In this document: one piece after another, positions 26,816-36,378 of the stretch
Layout of the letters: each line of letters starts with the position of its first letter
Position numbering within the stretch: position 1 is the first letter of the stretch
The notes under the pieces: generated by a model
The model's database searches: none
What the model saw: only the letters and a program-made list of their open reading frames with translations
Told to the model about the DNA's origin: nothing
NCBI GenBank assembly: GCA_019359035.1
Contig: JAHHIC010000063.1
Location: forward strand, 62,001 to 126,000
Length of the DNA: 64,000 nt
Direction of reading: 5' to 3'
Source: Scytonematopsis contorta HA4267-MV1
Lineage (GTDB): Bacteria > Cyanobacteriota > Cyanobacteriia > Cyanobacteriales > Nostocaceae
Translations under genes and position numbers: made by a program

Positions 26816-28162
26816 TCAACTTAAAAGCTGGAATGGGGAAGAGTAAGCGACTATCACTTTAGTTGGTAAATCAATTAAAGAGAAAACACGCTTACCCGTA
26901 TCCGGGGGTAAAACTTGGAATATGATTGCATTATCTATCCAGTCAAAAGTTAATGCTTCATAATTTTCACTACCAGCAACAGTCAAACTGTAAGAACTGG
27001 CTTTTAAAGGCAAATTGAATTTAAATTGAATTGTAAGTTTTTCTTCTACTGGTAATTCGCCAATCTTAATATTTTCCTCAAAGGTATTAGTTCCGATTAT
27101 TTCATTACCATTTTTATCACAAATAAAAAAACCAACAATACAACTTTTAAGTGGCTCGTATACTTTTAAATCTATCTCTAAAGTTACTTCTTCATTAAAT
27201 CCAAATATCGGACTATCGCCACCATCTTGTCCTAAACTATTTAACATTTTCACTTTTTCAATACGAGCCTTACCACTTCCTCTTCTGATTAATTCAGGTA
27301 AATAATTATCATTATTTTCATTAGTGCTTTTATCAAAAATATGTTGCTTTACATTTTTTTTATGAGAAAGTATTTGTTCTTTTTTGTCTTTATTATCTGA
27401 CTGAACTAGTTGTGCTAAACCTAATTCTAAGTTTGTCACCAATTTTAAATAGTCTAAAATGACCTGATTCGGGAATCCAGTAGTATGTATTTCTCCATCA
27501 TGAATCATAACAGCAGAATTACATAATGTTTTGATTGCTCCAGAATCGTGGGAAACAAAAAGTGTTGTCACACCAGAATCCATTAAAGTCCGCATTTTTC
27601 GCATACAACGATGCTGAAAAACTATATCACCAACAGCTAAAGCTTCATCTACAATTAAAATTTCTGGGTCAACATTCACCGCAACAGCAAAAGCTAAGCG
27701 GACAAACATCCCACTAGAATAAGTTTTAACAGGCTGGTCAATAAAATCACCAATATCAGCGAAGCTAGCAATATCATCAAACTTATCTTCAATTTCTTTT
27801 TGGCTTAATCCCAATAAACGCCCGTTAAAAAATACATTTTGTTTACCAGTAAATTCTGGGTTAAAACCACTTCCCAGTTCCAACAATGCTGAAATCCTAC
27901 CTTTAACAGTCACTTCTCCCGTAGTTGCTGTTAGGGTGCCGGCGATAATTTGCAGCATTGTACTTTTACCAGACCCATTTCTACCAACTATTCCTACCGT
28001 TTGTCCTTTAGGGATTTCCAAATTAATATCCCGTAGTGCCCAAAATTTATTGCTACTTTTCTCCCCTGGTAACAAAACTTCTTTTAGACGGTCAACAGGA
28101 CGAGCATAACGCTGAAAGCACTTTGAGACATTCCTTAGGGAAATCGCAATTTCTTCTCCCAT
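26816..28162 (-). CDS. wzt: ABC transporter ATPase of polysaccharide export, Wzt type (copy 1)
   Basis: ATP-binding subunit of a two-component polysaccharide/O-antigen exporter. It has 448 residues. Residues about 1-235 are the nucleotide-binding domain: Walker A GRNGSGKST, signature YSSGMFVRLAFA, Walker B ILIVDEALAVGD and the switch His in FVSHDSG. Residues about 290-435 are a Wzt C-terminal beta-sandwich (RRGSGKARIEKV, VTLEIDLKVYEPL, FDWIDNAIIFQV) that binds the finished glycan. It is nearly identical in its first 225 residues to the second copy at 37537-38889. An AGGAGG precedes the ATG by an unusually long 15 bases. No permease is adjacent. Confidence 0.94.
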   Translation of the reverse strand: MGEEIAISLRNVSKCFQRYARPVDRLKEVLLPGEKSSNKFWALRDINLEIPKGQTVGIVGRNGSGKSTMLQIIAGTLTATTGEVTVKGRISALLELGSGFNPEFTGKQNVFFNGRLLGLSQKEIEDKFDDIASFADIGDFIDQPVKTYSSGMFVRLAFAVAVNVDPEILIVDEALAVGDIVFQHRCMRKMRTLMDSGVTTLFVSHDSGAIKTLCNSAVMIHDGEIHTTGFPNQVILDYLKLVTNLELGLAQLVQSDNKDKKEQILSHKKNVKQHIFDKSTNENNDNYLPELIRRGSGKARIEKVKMLNSLGQDGGDSPIFGFNEEVTLEIDLKVYEPLKSCIVGFFICDKNGNEIIGTNTFEENIKIGELPVEEKLTIQFKFNLPLKASSYSLTVAGSENYEALTFDWIDNAIIFQVLPPDTGKRVFSLIDLPTKVIVAYSSPFQLLS

Positions 28163-28508
28163 GCCCCTAATTTTAATCCTCCTATACTCCCAAATGAGAA
28201 TCAGACTTTTGTTTATACAGTAGTAAAGCTATAGGTCTCAGCATAAACTACTATACATAGTCTTGCGCCTCAGTAATAATACTTATTTAGTTTAGAGCAT
28301 TAAAATAACTTTATAACTTAAATAAATACCAAGTAAGTAAGTATAATAAGGCGCAAGCTTCTTAAATAAGCAACGAATGACTTACCAGGGGGCTTGACCC
28401 CCTGAAAAATAAGTAACATTGAAAAACGTATCAGTATTTGCCTAAATTCTAATTGTGCATCGTGATTAAAACAACTATCCAGATACTTTAAGACCGGATA
28501 GTTTCAGA
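28163..28508. other. Intergenic region between the epimerase gene and wzt copy 1
   Basis: No gene is seen in 346 bp. A strong hairpin CAGGGGG-CTTGA-CCCCCTG sits at 28386-28404. It lacks a T-run on the side expected for a minus-strand terminator (GTAAGTC follows) and is therefore not called a terminator. The promoter for wzt copy 1 and the genes after it is likely here. Confidence 0.45.
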
Positions 28509-29471
28509 CTATGGTTTTTGGTAAGTATTACTAATGCTTGAATAACTCATATTAGTTAGCATCCACTGATATGTCTGGTCTAATGCTGTTACCCAATCAG
28601 TTTTAGGATGCCATCCTAAATATTTTTTCGCTAAACTTATATCAAGTACATTAATTGGTACATCAACTGGACGACCAGGTTTATAATTTTTTTTAATACT
28701 ACAATTCATCACAGCTTCTAGAGAGAATAAAAGTTGATTTAAACTTCTCCCAACACCACTACCAATATTGAATAATTTTTGTTCGCCGTCATAATACATA
28801 CTACTGACTAAAGCATCGGCAACATCTTTAACATATACATAATCTCTTACAACTTCCCCATCACCCCAAATCTCTACAGCTTCTCCTCTTAATGCTTTCT
28901 CCATAAAAACGCCGACCGCACCTTGTCCTTTCTTTAAAGGTTGACGTTCACCAAAAAGGTTAGCAACTCGTAAAATACAATAACCTAAACCATGTAATAC
29001 ATGGTGCATATGCAAATACTTTTCAATTGTGAGTTTGCTAATGCCGTAGGAACAAATTGGATTAGTCGGTGCATCCTCTATAATTGGTAAGGATTGAGGT
29101 TTTCCGTAGACAGTGCCACCAGAGGACACAAAAATAACTTTTTGGACTCCTTCGGCGAGAGCAATCTCCAACAATTTTAATGTTCCTTCTACATTGGATT
29201 GAATATCTTGAATAGGATTTATATTGGATTTTGCAGGCGTTGTAGAACTGATTAAATGATATACTATGCTGCAACCTTTGATAGCCTTGTACAAATCATT
29301 TGGATTATGAAAGTCCCCTGCAAACCATTCAATATTTGTTGCAGAATTAATATAAAAGTTAGGCTTTCGACCAAAGGAAACCACAGAATGATTTTCTCTA
29401 GCTAATGATTCACATAAATGCATTCCTAAAAAACCAAATCCACCCAAAACTAAACATTTACTGTGATTCAT
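28509..29471 (-). CDS. NAD-dependent sugar epimerase/dehydratase (GalE-like extended SDR)
   Basis: Extended short-chain dehydrogenase of 320 residues acting on nucleotide sugars. It has the NAD motif LGGFGFLGMHLCE, SSGGTVYG, the catalytic YGISKLTIEKY (Tyr-x3-Lys), RVANLFGERQ and DYVYVKDVADAL. Sequence style is closest to UDP-glucose 4-epimerase-type enzymes; it lacks the features of RmlB, so it does not fill that gap. ATG 29471 overlaps the upstream glycosyltransferase stop by 14 bases, indicating translational coupling. Confidence 0.88.
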   Translation of the reverse strand: MNHSKCLVLGGFGFLGMHLCESLARENHSVVSFGRKPNFYINSATNIEWFAGDFHNPNDLYKAIKGCSIVYHLISSTTPAKSNINPIQDIQSNVEGTLKLLEIALAEGVQKVIFVSSGGTVYGKPQSLPIIEDAPTNPICSYGISKLTIEKYLHMHHVLHGLGYCILRVANLFGERQPLKKGQGAVGVFMEKALRGEAVEIWGDGEVVRDYVYVKDVADALVSSMYYDGEQKLFNIGSGVGRSLNQLLFSLEAVMNCSIKKNYKPGRPVDVPINVLDISLAKKYLGWHPKTDWVTALDQTYQWMLTNMSYSSISNTYQKP

Positions 29472-30699
29472 AACTAATTCGCTCAAAGATTTGTACTATT
29501 TTTTCAGATTCAACAAACCAATTAGTTTTACTGGCAAAATCCAGACCAGCTTTAATCAAGTTGCTTCGACGTTCTTCATTTTGTAAAATATCAACTAAAG
29601 CATCAGCTAATGCTTCAATTGTTGGCTCACATAAAACAGCATTTTTATCATTCAGTAACCATTCTACATTTGCTCCTTTATTACTAACTATTGGACAACC
29701 GCAAGCCATTAATTCTAGAGGTAATAAAGATAAATTAGTAAATGACAAAACTAATGCTGCATCACATTGGCTATATATATCTGGTAAATCCTCTAAAGCA
29801 AGAACACCAGCATTAACATATTCAAATGGTAAAGCAAAACTGGATATATCCCACCCTGCAAGAATAAATTTTACTGATGGTAGTCTTCGGGCTACTTCCG
29901 CTAATACTAAAGTACCAAATTCAAAACCACGACGAGGCGTAACATGTCTAGCATAAAAAAATATTTGTTTTTTTTCTGGCTCGCGTCGTGCTAATGGCTT
30001 ATACAAATGACGGTCGTATGAAAACCCAATCCAATCAGTTTTCATATCATATTCTTGAGCTAGCTTATCAGCTAACCATTTTCCAGCTGTAATTCCCAAA
30101 AAACTAAATCTGTAAGTCTCTTCAGCCCAAATATATTCACTACTATTGGGATAAAAATAAGGTTCAAAATCTTGAACAAAGTAACATTTTATTACAGTAC
30201 TGCGAAAATCGCGCACTGGATATGCTGTAATCCAGCTAGTGGCAATTGTTATCCATGCTGGTTGCATCGAATCTTTACCGATAGTTACTTGAGCATTTAT
30301 TATATTAAAATGTTTACAAATCGACTGATATGCAGCATCACCAGAAGAAAAATTGCAATCGCCAACTATAATAATTCGGCATTCATAACCCTGTTTTTCT
30401 AAGTTAGCAATTATTCTGAAGATATTGATATGCCCACCAGAACCGACGCAAAAATCAGGAATTACCCAGTTAACTGTTTTTTTATTAATGTCATTTAGAT
30501 TTGAGATTATTTCACCAAAGGGCGATTTGATGACAAAATTATATTTTTCGACAACATCTATTTTCCCCTTATTAGAATGAAATAAAGCAAATAGTTTATT
30601 CTTTAAATATTCTTGATAAAAAAAACTTAAAAATTCTCGTGCGCCTAACTTTTGCCAAGATTTTTTTAGTGTGAATAACTTGTTGTTAATTTTTAGCAT
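29458..30699 (-). CDS. WsaF-like GT4 glycosyltransferase
   Basis: GT-B transferase of 413 residues. VNWVIPDFCVGSGGHINIF opens the acceptor domain and YFVQDFEPYFYPNSSEY follows, the pattern of WsaF-type rhamnosyltransferases of S-layer glycans. The donor domain has FYARHVTPRRGFE and LSFTNLSLLPLELMACGCPIV in parts. The same VQDFEPYF signature occurs in the C-terminal part of the 1087-residue fusion. ATG 30699 is used; an in-frame GTG at 30753 would add 18 residues. It overlaps the epimerase start by 14 bases. Confidence 0.82.
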   Translation of the reverse strand: MLKINNKLFTLKKSWQKLGAREFLSFFYQEYLKNKLFALFHSNKGKIDVVEKYNFVIKSPFGEIISNLNDINKKTVNWVIPDFCVGSGGHINIFRIIANLEKQGYECRIIIVGDCNFSSGDAAYQSICKHFNIINAQVTIGKDSMQPAWITIATSWITAYPVRDFRSTVIKCYFVQDFEPYFYPNSSEYIWAEETYRFSFLGITAGKWLADKLAQEYDMKTDWIGFSYDRHLYKPLARREPEKKQIFFYARHVTPRRGFEFGTLVLAEVARRLPSVKFILAGWDISSFALPFEYVNAGVLALEDLPDIYSQCDAALVLSFTNLSLLPLELMACGCPIVSNKGANVEWLLNDKNAVLCEPTIEALADALVDILQNEERRSNLIKAGLDFASKTNWFVESEKIVQIFERISYESQ

Positions 30700-30801
30700 G
30701 TAAAGGCAAAATTTTCCTATCGTTTTTAATTTTATCACAAATATGCTTACCACTAAAATAATTCAGTAATAAATAATTAGTAATTATGCTTAACTGACCT
30801 T

Positions 30802-31824
30802 TCAATTATACTTTTGCTTTAACATTTTGCTTTTCAGGTTTCCCTTTTTTATAGATTGATTAAGAGAAATTAAGTCTGTGACAAAATCAGGCAAATGATG
30901 TGCTTGTCCAGCAAGATAATAGCCAATTTGACGTGATAAATTTAACAAGGGGGATTTCAATACCCAAATAGGTTGATTAAATATAAGTTTACTATTAACG
31001 GAAAAAGAGATATCTTTCATGCTTGAACGCGAAAAATAAAATAGTAAATGTAAGATTGAGGGACATAAACGATAGCCAAATAAACTAAATAATGCTTTTG
31101 CTTCATCAAACGAGCGTCTGCCTAATTCTAGAACAGAATAATTATGAGAATGAAAAACAGCAGCATCATCAGCATAGGCTTTAGCATAGCCAGCTTCTAA
31201 AATTTTTTTAGCCCAAATTTGGTCTTCGGCAAATTCGACATCTGGATAAGGAATTTTTTCCCATACACTACGACGAATACAAGCATTATTATCAGAAAAA
31301 AAATGCCAAATTTGTGGGCAAGATAGATAGGTATTGTAGCTTTCTTCTGTATCTAATTTGAGGATATGTGGATAATTAAACAACATATTAAAATGTTCTT
31401 TTAAATCCCGTTCGACAAAAGGATTCCCACCTGGATAAGCAAAATGCCGTCCAAAAGCACCAGCAATATCAGGTGCTTGTTCCACTGTAGCCACAATATT
31501 TTGTAACCAACGAGAGTCAGCAGGTAAAGCATCTTGAGTTAATAAAGCGATAAACGCACTTTCACACATGGAAATACCTAAATTTCTAGTTTTCCCATGT
31601 CCAAATTCCTCTGGAGAAATTGTATGAAATCTGATTTTACTCTCTAAAGTTTGGCAAAATTCTAACGTACCGTCTTTTGAGCCAGAATCGATTATTAATA
31701 TTTCAAAGTCCCAAGAAGTTTCCTGTAATAAAAGTGCTTCTATAACTCTTTTAAACAAAATACCCCCATTTTTTGTGGGAATTAGTACAGTAACTTTATA
31801 TTTAGCATTTTGGTTTTCTTGCAT
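30802..31824 (-). CDS. GT2-family glycosyltransferase
   Basis: GT-A transferase of 340 residues with KVTVLIPTKNGGILFKRV, IIDSGSKDGT, EFGHGKTRNLG, TQDALPAD (metal site) and FAEDQIWAKKIL. HGKTRN together with TQDALP and EDQ is typical of the RfbF/RfbN-like rhamnosyltransferase branch of GT2 found in rhamnose-rich O-antigen loci. Its start is 26 bases after the stop of the methyltransferase gene upstream, so one transcript is likely. Confidence 0.86.
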   Translation of the reverse strand: MQENQNAKYKVTVLIPTKNGGILFKRVIEALLLQETSWDFEILIIDSGSKDGTLEFCQTLESKIRFHTISPEEFGHGKTRNLGISMCESAFIALLTQDALPADSRWLQNIVATVEQAPDIAGAFGRHFAYPGGNPFVERDLKEHFNMLFNYPHILKLDTEESYNTYLSCPQIWHFFSDNNACIRRSVWEKIPYPDVEFAEDQIWAKKILEAGYAKAYADDAAVFHSHNYSVLELGRRSFDEAKALFSLFGYRLCPSILHLLFYFSRSSMKDISFSVNSKLIFNQPIWVLKSPLLNLSRQIGYYLAGQAHHLPDFVTDLISLNQSIKKGNLKSKMLKQKYN

Positions 31825-31850
31825 TTTATCAAGTAGATTTTCAAGTATGA

Positions 31851-33218
31851 TTATTCATCCCCAGGAATATTCATCATTCGTTTAAATTTAAACCAAGTTT
31901 TTCGGAACTTCCAAAACTTAGAAGTTTCCATTGCAGCAATTCTTGTTTGTGCTTGTAAAAGAGCGCTTTCCATTTGAGAGAGTTTATTTTCAAATTCAGA
32001 TGGTACGTTGGCAAGATTAAATTTTTCACGTAGCAATTTACCGTACCGTTCTTCTAAAGCTTTAACCTTTTCTTCCAAAGCAAAAATCAAAATTTCTTTT
32101 GCTTGAATATTTGTCTTAGCTGCTTGTAATTCAATTTGTATTTGTTGTTGATAATTAGCAATTTCTATTTGTGCTTGCTGCTGACAATTAGATATTTCTA
32201 TTTGTGCTTGCTGTTGATGAAATTTTAATTCTTTCTGAAATTTTTCTTTATAAAAACTTAACTCATTTTGAAATTTATCTGTATTATTTACTATATTTTG
32301 TTGATATTCTTGGGCACGAGTCTCTAAGTCTAATGTAAATTTTTCTTGACAGGTTTTTAAATTGTTAACTGCTTGATTAGCTTTTGCCTCATAATTTGTT
32401 AGTTCAGACATGATTGCTTGAAAAGCATTTTGAGAAAGACTAAAACTATTTGGAATTAGTGACGGTTCTACACCGACAAAAGCTAAATAGCCATCAGCAT
32501 TATCAATTGATGATATATGTTCTAGGTATTGCCCAGTAAAAAAATCATGAGGTGGCATATTTTTATAATTCTCAAATTGAGAGACAACCTCATTAGGTAT
32601 AATTGGCTTAATTAAACAACTAGCAATTGCATGATGTTGTCCGATGAAAGTAGCCTTCCCAAAAATGCTAACAATTAAATCTCTAAATTCATTAAATCTA
32701 AATTTATGAACATGAAATTCACTAATCCAAGGAGTAACGCGGTAATCATTTGGACAAGAAATAAACATTTGTCCACTATCTGGATTCAATAGCCTCCGTA
32801 ATTCCAGCAAAAATTCTCTTGGCTTCTGTAAATGTTCAATAGTTTCAAAAGAAATTATTGTATCAAAAGAAGCATCTTCTAGCTGTTTCACGTGATGTGC
32901 ATCAGATTGAATATAAGTAATTGATTTATGACCATGATATTTCCGAGCAAAATCAATTGACTCTTGGTCTATATCAACACCTACTACTTGACTAGCATTT
33001 TGCATTGCTATGTATTGAGTCCCGTAACCACTACCACAAGATATGTCTAATACCCTCTTTCCTTGGACAAAAGGCGCTATTAAAGCATAGCGAATCATAT
33101 GTTCCAAATTTGCAAAAGACAATAAATCTACACCAAGCTGTCCAGCTATATGTCTTTCTCCCGTATACTCTAAATTTACTTCTTTAGTTTGTGGTTGTAA
33201 ATCCTCGTTAATTGTCAT
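31851..33218 (-). CDS. SAM methyltransferase with coiled coil and C-terminal SKFW module
   Basis: A 455-residue protein. Residues about 40-200 are a class I methyltransferase: VLDISCGSGYGTQYIA, VGVDID, SFETIEHLQKPREFLLELRR in parts. Residues about 265-420 form a coiled coil with repeated QQQAQIEI units. The end carries AAMETSKFWKFRKTWFKFKR (first Trp is residue 436), nearly the same as in two other island proteins. ATG 33218 overlaps the stop of the tandem GT4 gene by 11 bases. The likely role is methylation of a sugar or chain end, with the tail tethering it to a partner or membrane; the tether is inference. Confidence 0.85.
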   Translation of the reverse strand: MTINEDLQPQTKEVNLEYTGERHIAGQLGVDLLSFANLEHMIRYALIAPFVQGKRVLDISCGSGYGTQYIAMQNASQVVGVDIDQESIDFARKYHGHKSITYIQSDAHHVKQLEDASFDTIISFETIEHLQKPREFLLELRRLLNPDSGQMFISCPNDYRVTPWISEFHVHKFRFNEFRDLIVSIFGKATFIGQHHAIASCLIKPIIPNEVVSQFENYKNMPPHDFFTGQYLEHISSIDNADGYLAFVGVEPSLIPNSFSLSQNAFQAIMSELTNYEAKANQAVNNLKTCQEKFTLDLETRAQEYQQNIVNNTDKFQNELSFYKEKFQKELKFHQQQAQIEISNCQQQAQIEIANYQQQIQIELQAAKTNIQAKEILIFALEEKVKALEERYGKLLREKFNLANVPSEFENKLSQMESALLQAQTRIAAMETSKFWKFRKTWFKFKRMMNIPGDE

Positions 33219-35601
33219 AGTTTAAGAGAACCTCTTCAAAAAAGTTGACATACCTTGACACCATATTACTGACGGAATATGCAGGGAAAACTGTTTCCCA
33301 AGCATGATATGAAATTTGTTTTAACATATCTGGGTTTAAACTGAGTTGAGTTAAAGCTTCAACAAAAGCCACCCGCTGACCATAAGGAATAATAAATCCA
33401 TTATGCTCATGTTGAATTACTTCATGTATACCACTAGGAATATCGTAAACGATAGGAACACAACCGTGTCCCATTGCTTCCAATAAAGAGAGAGGCAATC
33501 CTTCAAACTGACTTGTTAAAATGAATACGTCATTTTCATTAAGTAAATTTGAAATAACATGGGGAGAAGCTTGTCCCACAAGATGAACACAATCTTCTAC
33601 TCTTAGGGAATAAATTCGATGTAGTAACAAATCGGCATCTTCACCCTCACCAACCAAAGTCCATTGACAAGATATTCCCTTACGTTTTGCCAATGCTGCT
33701 AGTTCGGGAATTTCAAATATACATTTCTGGTGTTCTATGATGCGTCCGGAATAAATAATTTTTAAAGTTTTACTGCTGTTTTTTTCTTGCCATACCGAAT
33801 TCATTTTTACACCGTAAGGTATCCTTTCTAATGGCAGAGACTGAGTATTTTTATCTAAAATATCTTTGGCTTTTTGATAGCAAACTTGGCTAACTGCAAC
33901 TCCTGCTTTTAATTTATGAAGATTTTCCTGGAAAATATCATAATAAAAAGACTCGTCAGCATGAAATATATGAGCTACAGCTATATTTTCTAATGCTAAC
34001 TCTTTAGCATTGTAAATTTGGCTAATGTAGTTGGGGATAATAATACCTTTACAGTCTTTCTTTAAATTAGATATACCAATTGGAATTTGTTGTCCATCAT
34101 CACTGTAGGAAAATTGAACAACTGGTATACCTTGTTTTTCTAATTTAATAACTTCTGGATTATTTCGGTTATTATAGTAAATAGCTAATCTAGCATTCCA
34201 ACCATGTTTATGCAAATTTAAGAGCATATGCTGAACAAAGGTTTGTACCCCTCCTACCCTTAAAGAATCAAGAAAAAATGTAATTGTGGGGTTCTCTTGA
34301 ATATAAGTAATTTTATTAACTGATAATTTATCAGTTCCGGAAGAGTCAAATAATTTTAATTCTCTCTTTTTCGGCTGTATATTAGATTGCGGTGAAATAG
34401 TTTCGAGAGGAAAATCTTGATTAACAGCCTCCTTAATTCTTCGTTCAAAGTTTAAATCATTAAAAGATAAAACTCTATCAAAAAATATTGCATAATTATT
34501 CACCATTTTCTCGGCTGTACAACCTTTAGCAATTAAAGCTTCTATCCCACTGTTGCGTAGAGTATTTAATTTCTGAAAACAAGATGTTAAATCAGTGGCT
34601 AAATCTTGAAGAATGCTAGCAAAACTATGAACATCTCCTCTTTCCGCAAAATAACCATTAACTCCATGTTCAACTATTTCTGTTACACCACTAGCAACTT
34701 TACTAACAACAGGTATTAGTCCATTTGCCATTGCTTGAAGTAAAGCTATAGATAGTCCTTCAAATTCACTAACTTGCAAGAAAATATGATGTAATTTAAA
34801 TTGCTCAACTAATTGCTCTGCAGTCAATGGTCCGATAATACGGACGCAATCCTCTAAATCTAAATGACGTATCCTTAATTTCAGGACATCACGATTCGAC
34901 TCATCTCCAACTAAAGTTAAATGAAAATTTACTCTCCATTGTTTAAGCAAATAAGCTATTTCTAAAGTATCAAAAATTCTTTTTTGATATTCGGATAACC
35001 TACCACAATAAATAATTTTTAATTTATAAGCTTCAATTACAGAAGGAACATCTATACCATAAGGAATAACAGCACTTGGTGGATATAAACCTACGGATTT
35101 CAAAAAAATGTTTGCTTGTTGGTTGATATGGCTACTACCAGCAATAATTCCGTCCAAATGTGGAGAAAAATGGCTCAGCAACTCGTAATAAAATTTTTCA
35201 TCTGAATGTAGGACAAATACTCTGCCAATATTTGCGGGAATTTGGTCTAATATGAAAAACATACTCAACATATAATTGAGTACAATAACTCCCGGAGCAT
35301 TTTGGTCAATAACTGAATTTTTTTGTAAAAATTTAATTACTTTTCTTGATATATCAATTGTATCTTTTGTACGAAAAGTATATAATGTATGAAAATCATT
35401 ATTAGAAAGAGTATCTATTTGATGAATCTTAATTGGTAACTTTTGAAACGCTTGATAATAATTACCAGTAGTAGTATAACAAATAACATGAACATTCCAT
35501 CCTTGCTGTACCATTCCTCTAGCTAAATAGTAAGCTTGTGTTGTAACTCCACTCACACCAAAGCTGTCAGTACAAATGTAAAGATTTGGTTGATTATTCA
35601 T
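33208..35601 (-). CDS. Tandem double GT4 glycosyltransferase
   Basis: A 797-residue protein made of two related GT-B transferases in a row, about residues 1-385 and 435-797, joined by a polar linker. Matching landmarks in the two halves: GVSGVTTQAYYLARG and RVGGVQTFVQHML; VLHSDEKFYYEL and IFHADESFYYDI; IIYCGRLSEYQKRI and IIYSGRIIEHQKCI; FEGLSIALLQAMANG and FEGLPLSLLEAMGHG. Both halves keep the donor-site glutamates, so both may be active and add consecutive sugars. Start ATG 35601 is preferred to an in-frame ATT/ATG-like codon three residues earlier. Confidence 0.88.
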   Translation of the reverse strand: MNNQPNLYICTDSFGVSGVTTQAYYLARGMVQQGWNVHVICYTTTGNYYQAFQKLPIKIHQIDTLSNNDFHTLYTFRTKDTIDISRKVIKFLQKNSVIDQNAPGVIVLNYMLSMFFILDQIPANIGRVFVLHSDEKFYYELLSHFSPHLDGIIAGSSHINQQANIFLKSVGLYPPSAVIPYGIDVPSVIEAYKLKIIYCGRLSEYQKRIFDTLEIAYLLKQWRVNFHLTLVGDESNRDVLKLRIRHLDLEDCVRIIGPLTAEQLVEQFKLHHIFLQVSEFEGLSIALLQAMANGLIPVVSKVASGVTEIVEHGVNGYFAERGDVHSFASILQDLATDLTSCFQKLNTLRNSGIEALIAKGCTAEKMVNNYAIFFDRVLSFNDLNFERRIKEAVNQDFPLETISPQSNIQPKKRELKLFDSSGTDKLSVNKITYIQENPTITFFLDSLRVGGVQTFVQHMLLNLHKHGWNARLAIYYNNRNNPEVIKLEKQGIPVVQFSYSDDGQQIPIGISNLKKDCKGIIIPNYISQIYNAKELALENIAVAHIFHADESFYYDIFQENLHKLKAGVAVSQVCYQKAKDILDKNTQSLPLERIPYGVKMNSVWQEKNSSKTLKIIYSGRIIEHQKCIFEIPELAALAKRKGISCQWTLVGEGEDADLLLHRIYSLRVEDCVHLVGQASPHVISNLLNENDVFILTSQFEGLPLSLLEAMGHGCVPIVYDIPSGIHEVIQHEHNGFIIPYGQRVAFVEALTQLSLNPDMLKQISYHAWETVFPAYSVSNMVSRYVNFFEEVLLNYDN

Positions 35602-35652
35602 CTTAATCATTATCCTAATTAATACTTATAAACTTGTGCTTTAAACTAGTAC

Positions 35653-36348
35653 TCAACATTTGAGATAGGATGGTAGTTCTCGATTATGATTTTTGCCTTT
35701 AATCCAAAATGCTTGGTCGCTTTCAACTCTTTCTATCAAAGGTTTAAGTTGATGCTTATAACAAAAATCATAAAATGCTTCTCTACATCCTTCCCAAAAA
35801 CCAAAGTCATCTAAAATAATACATCCTCCTTCAGAAACTCTATGGTAAAAAGTTTCTAAGACTAGATGAACAGAATTATACCAATCAGCATCACAGTGTA
35901 AAAGAGCAACTTTATCAGGTAAAGGATAAGTAATGAAAGTTTCCTCAAACCACCCTTTTCTAATAGTGAAAGACTTTTTATCAGTAGAAACTAATCGCAT
36001 GACTTCTTTAACATCTTCCTCTGTCGCTAAACATCCTCCTACCCATTTTTTTGCTTCTATTCCATCTTTTATTGATGTTTCTGGCATTCCCGCAAAGCTA
36101 TCATAAAGCCATAAATGTTTATCAGATGTTAAAAATTTTGAAATAACCGCAGCAGAACCACCTTTGTATGTTCCACACTCAACAAAATCTCCAGAAACTC
36201 CTGTAGCGTTTAAGTACTCACAAATATTAATTAAATTTTTTAGCTTACCAACACTACAATATGTGTAAGCTTGAACCTTGGTTAAAATTTCAAGATTGTG
36301 GTGATTAACAATCGCTGAATCTGGCATAATATCAACTAAAAATCCCAC
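35653..36348 (-). CDS. TylF/MycF-family sugar O-methyltransferase
   Basis: Class I methyltransferase of 231 residues of the macrocin O-methyltransferase type, which methylates sugar hydroxyls in a metal-dependent way. Motifs: FVECGTYKGGSAAVIS (SAM site), LYDSFAGMPE, KGWFEETF, LHCDADWYNS with metal-binding Asp, and CIILDDFGFW. It sits between the tandem GT4 and a second methyltransferase-like gene, so it probably methylates a sugar of the exported glycan. It begins 30 bases after the next upstream gene. Confidence 0.9.
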   Translation of the reverse strand: MGFLVDIMPDSAIVNHHNLEILTKVQAYTYCSVGKLKNLINICEYLNATGVSGDFVECGTYKGGSAAVISKFLTSDKHLWLYDSFAGMPETSIKDGIEAKKWVGGCLATEEDVKEVMRLVSTDKKSFTIRKGWFEETFITYPLPDKVALLHCDADWYNSVHLVLETFYHRVSEGGCIILDDFGFWEGCREAFYDFCYKHQLKPLIERVESDQAFWIKGKNHNRELPSYLKC

Positions 36349-36378
36349 TGTAAATCTAACTAAAAATAATCATGTTAT

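Noticed and set aside
28386-28404. CAGGGGG-CTTGA-CCCCCTG hairpin as terminator of the epimerase operon or of a plus-strand gene
   Set aside because: It is upstream of wzt copy 1 on the minus strand and lacks a T-run in either useful direction; kept only as a hairpin inside the intergenic entry.
28509-29471. Epimerase considered as the missing RmlB
   Set aside because: It has GalE-like SDR features (YGISK, RVANLFGERQ) but not the dehydratase active-site pattern or length (about 350 residues) of RmlB.
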